Source: Gammaproteobacteria bacterium
GTDB lineage: Bacteria; Gemmatimonadota; Gemmatimonadetes; Longimicrobiales; Gaopeijiaceae
Assembly (NCBI GenBank): GCA_028820325.1
Contig: JAPPJO010000085.1
Span: 1 to 36,422 of the forward strand
Length of the DNA stretch: 36,422 bases
Direction: 5' to 3'
The notes beneath the pieces were generated by a model. That model saw only the letters and a list, made by a program, of their open reading frames with translations, was not told the origin of the DNA and did not search any database. Shown here in pieces: positions 17,754 to 25,754 of this stretch; the first letter of the stretch is position 1; every line of letters starts with the position of its first letter. A program made the position numbers and the translations under genes.

Positions 17754-20060
17754 TTGAGCCGGTCGCTTCGGGGGCCCCGCGGTATCCTGGCGTGGCTGGC
17801 GTGGGTTCTGGCAGTGCCCGTACCCGCCTCTGCTTCCGCGAGTCCCGTCCCGCCCGCGGCACCTGCGCCTCAGGAGCCGTCCGTGCAGGCCGCTCCGGTA
17901 CCGCGCGCCGTGGCCCGGGCCACGAGCCTGCTCGAAGCAGGCGACACGACCGCCGCGCTCGGGCTGCTGCGCACCGCTCGCGAGGAAGACGACCGGGATC
18001 CCCACATCGCCTTCGCCCTGGGCACGTTGCTGGCGCGCACCGCGCCCCTGGGAGAGACCGACTTCAGGCAGCGGATGGAGGCGGAAGCGCTGCTTGAGGA
18101 GGCGTACGAGGGACTGCACGAGGACGCAGGCGTGCTGCTGGAGATGGCGCTGCTCAAGCGGCGCCAGTTCATGCGCGTGGACTCGCGCAGGATTCTGGAG
18201 CGCACGGTCGCGTCCGAAGGCAGCCGCGCCGTGGAACCGGAGGTCCTGGCCCAGTCGCACTTTGTACTGGCGCGCATCCTCACCGAGGAGATGGAGGACT
18301 TCGAGCATATGGTCTTCCTGCCCGCCGGATGGCGGCGGGACGGGTCGCTGGGGACGGACGAGTACGCGGGATCGACACGCTGTCCCGCCGGGGTCCAGGC
18401 CTTCTGCCTCAACTACACGGAACCAGGCACCTTCAACGGTCAGCTGGCCCGCGCGGGGCGGGCCAGCGACCGGGACGTGGACTACCCGCCGCGCATCGAA
18501 GCCCACTATCGAGCTGCTCTGTCGTACGTGCCGGACCACCCGCAGGCCGCCCGCGGACTGCTCGCGCTGCTCCATCGCCAGGGCCGTTTCGAGGACATGG
18601 CGGCCGAGGCACAGCGCCTTGCCGAGGTGAACCCCGACGACCCCTACGCGCACATCTTCCTCGGGCTGGCGTTCTACGAGTCGCTGGACTGGACCGCCGC
18701 CCGCAATGCCTTCGACACCGGCCTCGCCCTCATGCCTCCGGCCGAGCGAGCCCCCTACGACAACGTTTCCTACCTCCTGAACGAAGAGGACGCGGCCGAG
18801 TATCAGCGGCTCGAGCCGGGCAACGCACGGGAATACGAGCGCATCCTGTGGGCCAAGTCCGATCCGCTCTTCCTGATTCCGGAAAACGAGCGGGCGATGG
18901 AGCACATCGCGCGCGTCACCCACGCGGAGTTGGCCTTCGGAGATCCCGAGCGGCGTCTGCCGGGCTGGAGCAGCGACCGGGGCCAGGTTCTCATACGCTA
19001 CGGCCTCCCCGCGAACATCTGGATGCTGCGGCAGGACGGCGGCGGCACCGGGCTCGGAGGCGCGGCTCAGCGAGCCGGTGCCAGCGCCACCGGGCGGTGG
19101 ATCTTCTGGAACTACCGGCTGGAGGTGCCCAGCTTCGTGTTCCACCGGGAGCTGGGGTACAGCCGGGTCGGCTTCGACTTCGACGCGAACACGGGACAGT
19201 ACCTGCGCCAGGTCAGCGAGACCGAGGCCACCACCACCTTCGAGAGCCGTGCCGTCAACCGCTGGACGGAGATCCCCGCGCAGATCGCCCGCTTCCGGGG
19301 TGCCGCTCCCGGGCAGGTGGAGGTGCTGGCCTTCCTGCGCGCCGATCCGGACTCCTTCAATCTGTTCGAGGGCGACTCCGTCCGCGTCGGCATGTTCCTG
19401 TTCAACCGGAGCTACGAGGACTCGGCCAGCGTGGCGCACGCGGTAAAGGCCGAAGACACCGGCAACGTTCTGTTCACGTTCGAGTTGCCGCGCGGAACCT
19501 TCGAATACTCGCTCGAGGGGCTGGCGGCGGAATCCCGCGTGGCCGCGCGCAACCGGGGGACGATCACCGCCATTCCGGTACGGCGCGTGGGGCTGTCCAC
19601 GTCCGACCTGGTCCTGGCCGGGGGCGTGATTCCGCGTGTCGAGCAGCCCGGAGGATGGCGCGACTTCGCCATCGGCGCCTCGCGCGACCTGGTCTTCGAC
19701 GCGGACGACGACATCCATGTCTACATGGAAATCTACGGGCTGACCACCGACTTCATGGGCTCGTCGGAGTACACCGTGGAGGTGACGCTGCAGGATGCTG
19801 AGCGGCGCAGCGTGGGCGCGCGCCTCCTGCGCTCGCTGGGCAACCTGATAGGCGGCGCGGAAGGCGACCTGGCCGTCCGCTTCGTGCGCAACGTCGAGCC
19901 CGTCGACGGAGTCGTGCCCGAGTACTTCTCCGTCTCGGCCGATGAAGCCGGGGAGGGGGCGCACCGCCTCATCATTGCCATCACCGACCGGACCACCGGC
20001 GCCTCCGTGAGCGTCGAGCGCGAGCTTGCCATCCGCAGGCCGGACGACGACCCGCGATAA
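17754..20060 (+). CDS. Exported TPR protein with GWxTD domain
   Basis: A large secreted protein of the GWxTD type, common in Gemmatimonadota and Acidobacteriota; its function is not known. From the TTG at 17754 it has 768 residues: an N-terminal signal sequence (ILAWLAWVLAVPVPASASA), a TPR-like helical region (about residues 45-330, for example AEVNPDDPYAHIFLGLAFY), then the GWxTD domain with WAKSDPLFLIPENE and the motif PGWSSDRGQVLIRYGLP (GWSSD at 404-408), and a C-terminal beta-rich part. No ATG fits: the first 80 codons after the preceding stop lack one that would keep the signal peptide, and TTG lies 5 nt after the previous gene. The very long frame upstream of this point is not coding. 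It is followed by inverted repeats that may end transcription. Confidence 0.85.
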   Translation: MSRSLRGPRGILAWLAWVLAVPVPASASASPVPPAAPAPQEPSVQAAPVPRAVARATSLLEAGDTTAALGLLRTAREEDDRDPHIAFALGTLLARTAPLGETDFRQRMEAEALLEEAYEGLHEDAGVLLEMALLKRRQFMRVDSRRILERTVASEGSRAVEPEVLAQSHFVLARILTEEMEDFEHMVFLPAGWRRDGSLGTDEYAGSTRCPAGVQAFCLNYTEPGTFNGQLARAGRASDRDVDYPPRIEAHYRAALSYVPDHPQAARGLLALLHRQGRFEDMAAEAQRLAEVNPDDPYAHIFLGLAFYESLDWTAARNAFDTGLALMPPAERAPYDNVSYLLNEEDAAEYQRLEPGNAREYERILWAKSDPLFLIPENERAMEHIARVTHAELAFGDPERRLPGWSSDRGQVLIRYGLPANIWMLRQDGGGTGLGGAAQRAGASATGRWIFWNYRLEVPSFVFHRELGYSRVGFDFDANTGQYLRQVSETEATTTFESRAVNRWTEIPAQIARFRGAAPGQVEVLAFLRADPDSFNLFEGDSVRVGMFLFNRSYEDSASVAHAVKAEDTGNVLFTFELPRGTFEYSLEGLAAESRVAARNRGTITAIPVRRVGLSTSDLVLAGGVIPRVEQPGGWRDFAIGASRDLVFDADDDIHVYMEIYGLTTDFMGSSEYTVEVTLQDAERRSVGARLLRSLGNLIGGAEGDLAVRFVRNVEPVDGVVPEYFSVSADEAGEGAHRLIIAITDRTTGASVSVERELAIRRPDDDPR

Positions 20061-20149
20061 GGCCCCCCTTCAGGGTTGCCGCACTCATCGCCCGGCTTCA
20101 GGCAGGGGGGCCGGCGGGATACAGAATCCGGGGAATGCCGGCTGAAGCC
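20061..20149 (+). other. Inverted repeats after the GWxTD gene (possible terminator or structured leader)
   Basis: Directly after the stop codon are GGCCCCCC at 20061-20068 paired with GGGGGGCC at 20105-20112, and GGCTTCAG at 20094-20101 paired with CTGAAGCC at 20142-20149. The two pairings interleave, so they could be alternative structures. There is no T-run, so a classical terminator is not clear. The next gene, the AbrB-like protein, starts 150 nt further on. Confidence 0.4.
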
Positions 20150-20300
20150 CTGTGCAAAGGTCTTGCGTTCTTTCTAAGTTGGAGGATGGGCTTGCGCCAA
20201 CGTTCCGGCCCGGGACGGCCGCCCTTCGGGCCCTGCTCCGTCAGGCCACACCAGGGAAACCATTTCCGGTTTTAATTCGATTCCAACTACAGGGAAAGCC

Positions 20301-20489
20301 ATGGCCATCTATCGCTCGCTGTACTACGACGACGTCGTCGTGGGAGTCGGGGGCAGGATCACCATCCCCCAGAAAATGCGCGACGACCTCGGCATCGTGG
20401 AGGGCGACATGCTGAGGGCGAGGGTGGAGGCTTCCAACGGATCGCGTCAGATGGTTGTCTGGCGCTCGGAGGACCAGCCGGAAGGCTAG
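20301..20489 (+). CDS. AbrB/MazE-family DNA-binding protein
   Basis: A 62-residue protein with a single swapped-hairpin (SpoVT-AbrB/MazE) DNA-binding domain: GGRITIPQKMRDDLGIVEGDMLRARV is the typical arrangement (core from about residue 18 to 43). The first part (MAIYRSLYYDDVVVG) and the last (QMVVWRSEDQPEG) are unusual. Such proteins are transcription regulators or antitoxins. No toxin gene is adjacent: the downstream neighbour is luxC-like on the opposite strand, sharing a CTAG tetramer in which both stop codons lie. AGGGAAAGCC precedes the ATG. Its target is unknown; autoregulation is a reasonable guess. Confidence 0.8.
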   Translation: MAIYRSLYYDDVVVGVGGRITIPQKMRDDLGIVEGDMLRARVEASNGSRQMVVWRSEDQPEG

Positions 20490-21973
20490 CCCGAGGCGCG
20501 GGGCTCCTGCTCCACTTCCCAGTCGACCCAGCGGACGAGTGCCCGCAGGGGATCGCCGCCGTCGTGGTGCCACCAGGCGGGCGGCCATGCCATCCGCCGT
20601 AGCGAGGCCACCCGGGTAACGCCCGCGGCGCCGAGCTGTTCGACCAGCGAGGCGGCGCGCGCTCCGGCCCCGCACAGCCCGGCGGTCTGCAGAAACGGGC
20701 GCAGTCCCGCGAGCAGCCCCGCGACCCGCTCCAGTTCGGGGACGGGCTTCACCCAGGCGAAACGGCCCAGGCAGGACGGCGAGAAGGCCGGGTCGGGGTC
20801 GTAGGCCACTGTCCACTCCGCGCCCGCCGGGCGGAAGACGCGCGTCCCCTCGCCGGCCGCCTGCTTCAGCTCCCAGGTGCCGCGCAACTGCTGCACCCTT
20901 GACGCGACCTCCGGAGGAGTGGGGCCGGCGGGGAGATCCTGCTCGAGCGCGGCCATGGCGGCGGCCAGGCGGGCGGCCCACTCGGCGGGGGTGAGCGCGC
21001 CCCCCTCCTCCACCCAGAAGAGATGGGGGGAAACGCAACCCCGCTGGTCGAATGCGGCTACGGCGCGCGCGGCGTCCATGGCGGTTCGGTCCGCCCGCCC
21101 CGTGGCGAGCGCCTCCCGGCCGACCAGGGCGACCCCGACCCGGTGGGAGTACGCCACCAGGGGAGTGGTGGCGGGGAGGCGGGCGCGCACGGCTGCCACA
21201 GTGTCGGCGCCGCCGTACACCACCACCAGGCCGGCACGGGGGAGCACCTCGGCTTCCATCGTGTCGGCGCCTCCCGGCCAATAGAGCACGGCCAGGCTGG
21301 CCGCCAGCCCCGGGTCGCAGTCGGCCAGGGCGCGGGCGTAGAGCACCGGCAGCACGGCGTCGTGGAGGCCGGGCTTGAGAAGCACCGGCGAGCGCGCCAG
21401 GAGTGCCCGCGCCATCCCTCCGACCGACACGCCGGCCACGTTGCCCGCGCCCACCTGAACGATCAAGCCGTGGCCGAACGCCCGCACCCGCGACCCGCCG
21501 GGCCCCGGCCGGAAGCCGTCCAGCACCGCCGGGTCGGGGAACTGCGCGCGCACCAGTTGCGCCAGGCGGTCGGCGGTCCAGTCGCGCGCCATCCCGTCCA
21601 GGACCTCCCGGGCCATGGCGGTGGAAAGCCCGGCGGCGGCGGGCAGCAGGTCGAGCGCCGCTTGGCGGATCGGGTCGGCGGGATCCAGAAAGCGCGCCCC
21701 GGCGCGGCCCAGCGACGCCACCAGCGAGTCGGTGCGGCGCTCGTGCAGGCGGGCGCCCGCTTCGACCAGGTGGTCGCACAGGCGGCTTGCGAACGCGGGG
21801 TCGGGGGTGGGGAAGCGGAGCCGCAGGTCGTCGCTGACGGGGGCGGTGGAGAAGGCGGGAGACGCCGCGCCCGGGGGCTCCGCTCCGCGCGTGTGCGGCG
21901 GGAGTTCCGCTGCCGCCGGGGATACCCGCCCCGGCACCCCGGGAGGCAACCACCAGGCCGGGAGCGTCCTCAT
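20486..21973 (-). CDS. LuxC-like acyl-CoA/acyl-protein reductase
   Basis: NAD(P)H-dependent reductase of the LuxC family (acyl-CoA reductase, PF05893), which turns an acyl thioester into an aldehyde. The aldehyde-dehydrogenase-type fold is suggested by GLIVQVGAGNVAGVSVGG, SPVLLKPGLHD and VVYGGADTV; the active-site cysteine is in FDQRGCVSPHLFW (residue 313). The 495-residue length is close to that of LuxC. The ATG at 21971-21973 overlaps the stop of the upstream luxE-like gene as ATGA. An open frame upstream inside that gene is a shadow. The partner synthetase would supply a cysteine-bound or activated acyl group. No luciferase (luxAB) or thioesterase (luxD) is in the window, so the aldehyde must have another use. 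The substrate is unknown. Confidence 0.85.
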   Translation of the reverse strand: MRTLPAWWLPPGVPGRVSPAAAELPPHTRGAEPPGAASPAFSTAPVSDDLRLRFPTPDPAFASRLCDHLVEAGARLHERRTDSLVASLGRAGARFLDPADPIRQAALDLLPAAAGLSTAMAREVLDGMARDWTADRLAQLVRAQFPDPAVLDGFRPGPGGSRVRAFGHGLIVQVGAGNVAGVSVGGMARALLARSPVLLKPGLHDAVLPVLYARALADCDPGLAASLAVLYWPGGADTMEAEVLPRAGLVVVYGGADTVAAVRARLPATTPLVAYSHRVGVALVGREALATGRADRTAMDAARAVAAFDQRGCVSPHLFWVEEGGALTPAEWAARLAAAMAALEQDLPAGPTPPEVASRVQQLRGTWELKQAAGEGTRVFRPAGAEWTVAYDPDPAFSPSCLGRFAWVKPVPELERVAGLLAGLRPFLQTAGLCGAGARAASLVEQLGAAGVTRVASLRRMAWPPAWWHHDGGDPLRALVRWVDWEVEQEPRASG

Positions 21974-23076
21974 CGTGTCGGGCCGCGGCGGGCGGTCATC
22001 AGCTCGTCCATCGCCAGGGAGCAGCCGCGCGGCTCCGCGCCGGGGTTTCGTCCCAGCACGCGGAAGCCGTGTCCCTCCGCCTCCGGGGGCTCTACGCCCA
22101 GGTCCTCGGTAAGCACGCAGCACACGGAGCCCAGGTTGGCGAGGTCGAAGTGGCACAACAGCCCTTCGCGGCCGGGAGGAAGCGGCTCAAGCTTCGCCGG
22201 ATCGAGCACGCGCGTGCGCACCCACGGCGGGGGACGGTGCAGACGCGCTCCCCCCCCGAGCACGGGCTCGTAGAACTGGGAGAGCAACTCCGTCATGCCG
22301 TACTCGTTCACGATCCGGTGCGGCGGGATGCCGAATCGTCCGTGGATGGCCGCGTAGAGCTCCTCCCTCGGAACGGTGCGGCTGCGTCCCTTGAACCCTC
22401 CCGTCTCCATCACCCGCGAGCCGTCCGGCAGCCGAAAGCGGGTGCCCTCCGCCGCCAGGGAGTCCAGCAGGTGGACGAACGCGAAGGCGGTTCCAACCAC
22501 CAGTACCGGATCTCCAGCGTCCTCCGCGTCGCGAAGCGCCGACCGCAGCCCCTGCTCGTCCAGTCTCCCGTCCCTGTCCACGAAATACCGGGTCTCGGCC
22601 GCCAGTTCGGCTTCCACGACGCCGATCATGTGGCTGAGCGAAGAATCCGGAACCTCCAGCGGAGACTGGATGAGCGAGATCATGGGCAGGCGCGCGCCAT
22701 CGGGAAGCAGGTGCGCCTCGAAGTTGGGGAGCAGCGAAGCGTGGTAGAGCGACAGGTCGGGGACGCGGTGTTCCCCGCGCTCCGCTGCGCTGCCCGTGGT
22801 GCCGCTGGTCCGAAATACTGCCTGTGCGGGCCCCCGGCAGACGAGGTCTGGCTCCCGGAAGGCGCGCGCGGGCACCGGCGAAAGATCGCGCCACGAAGAC
22901 CATGAGCTCCGCTGAACTCCGCGCGCCGCGCAGAAGCGCGCGAACACCGGGTTGCGTTCCCACTGGTGCTCCGAGATCCGGCGCGCGAGATCGTCGAAGT
23001 CCGCGTCGGACAGGGGCGTGCCGACCCCTGCTCCCATGACGCCGATCAGATCGTCACGGAGCCGGGTGCCGTTCAT
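21970..23076 (-). CDS. LuxE-like acyl-protein synthetase
   Basis: ATP-dependent acyl-activating enzyme of the LuxE/PaaK group (PF04443), 368 residues. The nucleotide-binding loop is FRTSGTTGSAAERGEH (residues 88-103), and later family blocks include VNEYGMTELLSQFYEP and GLLCHFDLANLGS. A C-terminal cysteine in GCSLAMDEL (about residue 352) is at the place of the acyl-carrying cysteine of LuxE. In the Lux fatty acid reductase LuxE activates a fatty acid and hands it to LuxC; the gene order here (luxE then luxC, with a 4-nt overlap) supports the same partnership. Its own ATG overlaps the stop of the small coiled-coil gene upstream by 4 nt, giving a three-gene coupled operon. The acid used is not predictable. 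Confidence 0.85.
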   Translation of the reverse strand: MNGTRLRDDLIGVMGAGVGTPLSDADFDDLARRISEHQWERNPVFARFCAARGVQRSSWSSWRDLSPVPARAFREPDLVCRGPAQAVFRTSGTTGSAAERGEHRVPDLSLYHASLLPNFEAHLLPDGARLPMISLIQSPLEVPDSSLSHMIGVVEAELAAETRYFVDRDGRLDEQGLRSALRDAEDAGDPVLVVGTAFAFVHLLDSLAAEGTRFRLPDGSRVMETGGFKGRSRTVPREELYAAIHGRFGIPPHRIVNEYGMTELLSQFYEPVLGGGARLHRPPPWVRTRVLDPAKLEPLPPGREGLLCHFDLANLGSVCCVLTEDLGVEPPEAEGHGFRVLGRNPGAEPRGCSLAMDELMTARRGPTR

Positions 23077-23348
23077 CCATCCCGCGCGGAGGCGCGTCGA
23101 ACCCGCCCCGGCGGCTCCAGGCCTCCCGCCACGAGGATCTTGTGTTGCAGCCGGCGGGACTCCTCGTCCACGAATTCCACCACCTGGTCGAGCCGCCCCC
23201 GGGCTTCCTCGTAGGCGTGCCCCGGGAAGTCATCGCCCTCGGCTCTGGCGAGCGCCCCTTCCAGCGCATCGATTTCCCGATGCGCCTTCTCCAGCGCCCG
23301 CCGCAGTCGATTCGCGGCCCTGCGGGCCTCCGCTTCGGCCTGTGCCAT
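23073..23348 (-). CDS. Small coiled-coil protein, first gene of the luxE/luxC-like operon
   Basis: A 91-residue charged protein, function unknown. Residues 1-38 (MAQAEAEARRAANRL, then RRALEKAHREIDALEGAL) and 48-72 (YEEARGRLDQVVEFVDEE) have heptad patterns typical of a helical hairpin or coiled coil; the last 18 residues are basic and look disordered. There is no membrane segment or signal peptide. The ATG at 23346-23348 has GGGAG about 10 nt upstream. Its TGA overlaps the next ATG, so it is cotranscribed with the two acyl enzymes. It could bring the synthetase and reductase together or be a regulatory adaptor; this is only a guess from position. The open frame extends upstream but that part overlaps ypdA on the other strand. 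Confidence 0.7.
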   Translation of the reverse strand: MAQAEAEARRAANRLRRALEKAHREIDALEGALARAEGDDFPGHAYEEARGRLDQVVEFVDEESRRLQHKILVAGGLEPPGRVRRASARDG

Positions 23349-23543
23349 CTTCGACGCTCCCTGAGAGGATGTGGAAGGTGCTCCAACGGTACGCTCCAGC
23401 CGCAGCGGCGTTCCCGCGCACAACCCGACCCCCGCTTCTGGAGTTATATCTTCAGAGCCTGGATGTTTCCCGGGTCGGCGCCGTGAAAACCGACGATGTG
23501 TGAGAAGATGTCCGAACTCGAAACGCTCTCCGCCGGAGGCAGG

Positions 23544-24545
23544 ATGGCCACTGAAGGCAAGCCCGTCGACCTGGCGATCGTGGGCGCAGGACCCTGCGGC
23601 CTGGCAACGGCGAGTGCGGCCAGGGTCGGAGGGGTATCGGCCACCGCCTTCGACCGCGGGTTCATCACCGACTCCCTCATCCACTATCCGCCCTACATGA
23701 CCTTCTTCTCCACGGCGGAGAAGCTGGAGATCGAGGATGTGCCCTTCATTCTGGCTTCCGGCAAGCCGACGCGCCGGGATGCCCTCGTCTACTACCGGCG
23801 CGTCGTGCGGCATTTCGCGCTGGATGTGCGCCAGCACGAGGAGGTGACGGCGATCGAGGGCCAGAGGGGGGACTTCGTGTTGCGCACGCGCCGCCGTGAC
23901 GGCACCCGCGCCGGACACCGCGCACGCGCCGTGGTGATCGCCACCGGCGGCTTCCACGAGCCCAACTACCTGGACGTTCCCGGAGAGGACCTGCCCAAGG
24001 TGCACCACTACTACAGGGAGCCCGATCCCTACTACGACCAGGACGTTCTCGTGGTGGGCGGGCGCAACTCCGCGGTGGAGGCCGCGCTGGAGCTCTTCCG
24101 GGCCCATGCGCGGGTCACTCTGGTCCACATCTTCGATGGCATCGACGATGGCGTGAAGCCGTGGGTGGTTCCCGACATCACCAACCGGATCAAGTTCGGG
24201 GAGATCGCCACCCATTTCACGACGCGGGTCGCGGAGATCCGGCAACGCAGCGTCGTCCTGGAGCATCTGGAGACGGGCGAGATCACCGAGCTCGCCAACG
24301 ACTGGGTCTTCGCCATGACCGGATGGCGGGCTTCGCCGCTGCTTCTGGAAAGCGTGGGCGTCAGAATCGATGAGCAGACCGGCATTCCCAGCCACGACCG
24401 CGCCACCATGGAGACCAACACCCCCGGCATCTACATCGCGGGCGTGCTGGCCGCGGGCCACGACGCCAACAAGATCTTCATCGAGAACGGGCGCTTCCAC
24501 GGCGGCCTGATCGTGGACCACTTCAAGGCCTCCCGGGACGGCTGA
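23544..24545 (+). CDS. ypdA: YpdA-family bacillithiol disulfide reductase
   Basis: FAD/NAD(P)H-dependent oxidoreductase of the YpdA (Bdr) family, which reduces bacillithiol disulfide. The N-terminal FAD-binding motif [10 protein letters not shown] (GAGPCG at 14-19) contains the cysteine that is conserved and catalytic in Ypd[17 protein letters not shown] and the second nucleotide-binding motif [14 protein letters not shown] (about residue 170) match the family closely. There is no CxxC pair, as expected for YpdA and unlike thioredoxin reductase. I chose ATG 23544 because CCGGAGGCAGG ends right before it; ATGs at 23496 and 23508 are in frame but lack such a site. Length 333 residues. It suggests that the host uses bacillithiol or a related thiol. 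It is divergent from the luxE/luxC-like operon. Confidence 0.88.
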   Translation: MATEGKPVDLAIVGAGPCGLATASAARVGGVSATAFDRGFITDSLIHYPPYMTFFSTAEKLEIEDVPFILASGKPTRRDALVYYRRVVRHFALDVRQHEEVTAIEGQRGDFVLRTRRRDGTRAGHRARAVVIATGGFHEPNYLDVPGEDLPKVHHYYREPDPYYDQDVLVVGGRNSAVEAALELFRAHARVTLVHIFDGIDDGVKPWVVPDITNRIKFGEIATHFTTRVAEIRQRSVVLEHLETGEITELANDWVFAMTGWRASPLLLESVGVRIDEQTGIPSHDRATMETNTPGIYIAGVLAAGHDANKIFIENGRFHGGLIVDHFKASRDG

Positions 24546-24621
24546 CCGCAATACGCGGAAGGGGCTCGCCGGATGTGGTCGGGCGCCTTCGGGCCGGCGC
24601 GATCGCCGGCCGCGCCGCGCC

Positions 24622-25719
24622 TCAGCTCAGGTCGCCCCGCTGAAGCTCCCAGCCATCGTCCCCGAGTGCCCGCACGGCCACAGCTACCCCGTCCAGGCTC
24701 CCCAGCCGAAGCTCGGCGGGCGGGACCACTTCCCGGCGCACGAAACCCAGCGCGATGGTCTGCCCGAAGGCGGGCGACAGGGCCGCGCTGGTGACGTGCC
24801 CGACCGGTTTGGCCTTCGTGCCCGAGTACAAGGGGGTCGCCGGCGCGGGGGTGGGCGCATCGCCGAGCAGGAGGCCGCGCAGATGCCGGTTGACGTGGCC
24901 GCGGTCGCGGATGCGCACGATCACTTCCTGTCCCGTATAGCAACCCTTGCCGTGGTCAATGGCGCGCGCGTCGATCCCGGCTTCCGTGGGGATGGTGCGG
25001 TCGTCCATGTCGAGGCCGAATTCGGGCCGGCCCGCCTCGATGCGCAGCGTTTCGAAGACGCCCATTCCCGTCGGCGCCGCGCCCAGGCGAACCAGCTCGG
25101 CTCCCAGCCGTGCGAGCGCGGCCCGGTCGCCCAGAATGTCGAAGGCGGGCAGCCGCACCTCGGCGAGGCGCGCGACCAGGACGCCGTCCGGCGGCGGGCC
25201 GGTGAGGAGGCAGCCGTCTGCGTCCAGCGCCGCGAGTTCGCCGGAGGCGATGTCGAGGGCGGCTCCCACCATGCCGGCCGCGTCCGGGCCGGCGACGGTG
25301 AGGGTGCCGGTTGCGTCGGTGACGTCGTCGACGAAGGCGAACCGGGGCGGCAGGAACTTGCGCAGGTGGGCCACCAGGGGTGCGTGTCCGGCGGCCGGAA
25401 CATGCAGCCAGAGCCCGTGGCGGTCCTCGCGGGTGCCCCTCCAGGCGACCACCAGGTCGGTGACCATGCGTCCTTTGGGGATGAGCACGGCGCTGTAGGC
25501 CGTGCGCCCCGCGAGCAGCCCGGAGGCGGCCGGCGTGGGGGGTGGCGGGACGCTGTTGGTGAGCACGCCGGCCAGCATGCGCACCGGCGCCCGGCCCGAG
25601 ACCGCCAGCCGGCTGCGGTGCGAACGATCGAGGACGGCCGCCGAGCCCACGGCGGCCTGGTACTCCAGGTCGGGCCGGCCGAAGTGACGCGCCGTCTGCC
25701 GCCCGTGGTGCCGCCCCAT
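24622..25719 (-). CDS. ygfZ: YgfZ/GcvT-family folate-binding protein
   Basis: A GcvT-fold folate-binding protein involved in maintaining iron-sulfur enzymes and tRNA modification. The signature K-G-C-Y-T-G-Q-E (Cys260 in [19 protein letters not shown]) identifies the YgfZ group rather than aminomethyltransferase. Further marks are [16 protein letters not shown] near the N-terminus and [15 protein letters not shown] linkers before the C-terminal beta-barrel ([12 protein letters not shown]). The ATG at 25717-25719 gives 365 residues; a GTG directly before it is also possible. It begins 35 nt after the lon stop on the same strand, so the two are probably cotranscribed. The very long frame in this register that runs back into lon is a shadow. 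YgfZ and GcvT differ mainly by this signature, so a role in glycine cleavage is unlikely but not excluded. Confidence 0.85.
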   Translation of the reverse strand: MGRHHGRQTARHFGRPDLEYQAAVGSAAVLDRSHRSRLAVSGRAPVRMLAGVLTNSVPPPPTPAASGLLAGRTAYSAVLIPKGRMVTDLVVAWRGTREDRHGLWLHVPAAGHAPLVAHLRKFLPPRFAFVDDVTDATGTLTVAGPDAAGMVGAALDIASGELAALDADGCLLTGPPPDGVLVARLAEVRLPAFDILGDRAALARLGAELVRLGAAPTGMGVFETLRIEAGRPEFGLDMDDRTIPTEAGIDARAIDHGKGCYTGQEVIVRIRDRGHVNRHLRGLLLGDAPTPAPATPLYSGTKAKPVGHVTSAALSPAFGQTIALGFVRREVVPPAELRLGSLDGVAVAVRALGDDGWELQRGDLS

Positions 25720-25754
25720 CACGGCGCCGGGCGCAACCTCGAGGGTCGGCTCGG

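Noticed and set aside
17712..19964. A 750-codon minus-strand frame opposite the GWxTD gene
   Set aside because: Shadow frame; the plus-strand gene has a signal peptide, TPR pattern and GWxTD motif.
24622..25719. gcvT (aminomethyltransferase) for the GcvT-fold gene
   Set aside because: The KGCYTGQE signature is that of YgfZ, and it is paired with lon rather than with gcv genes.
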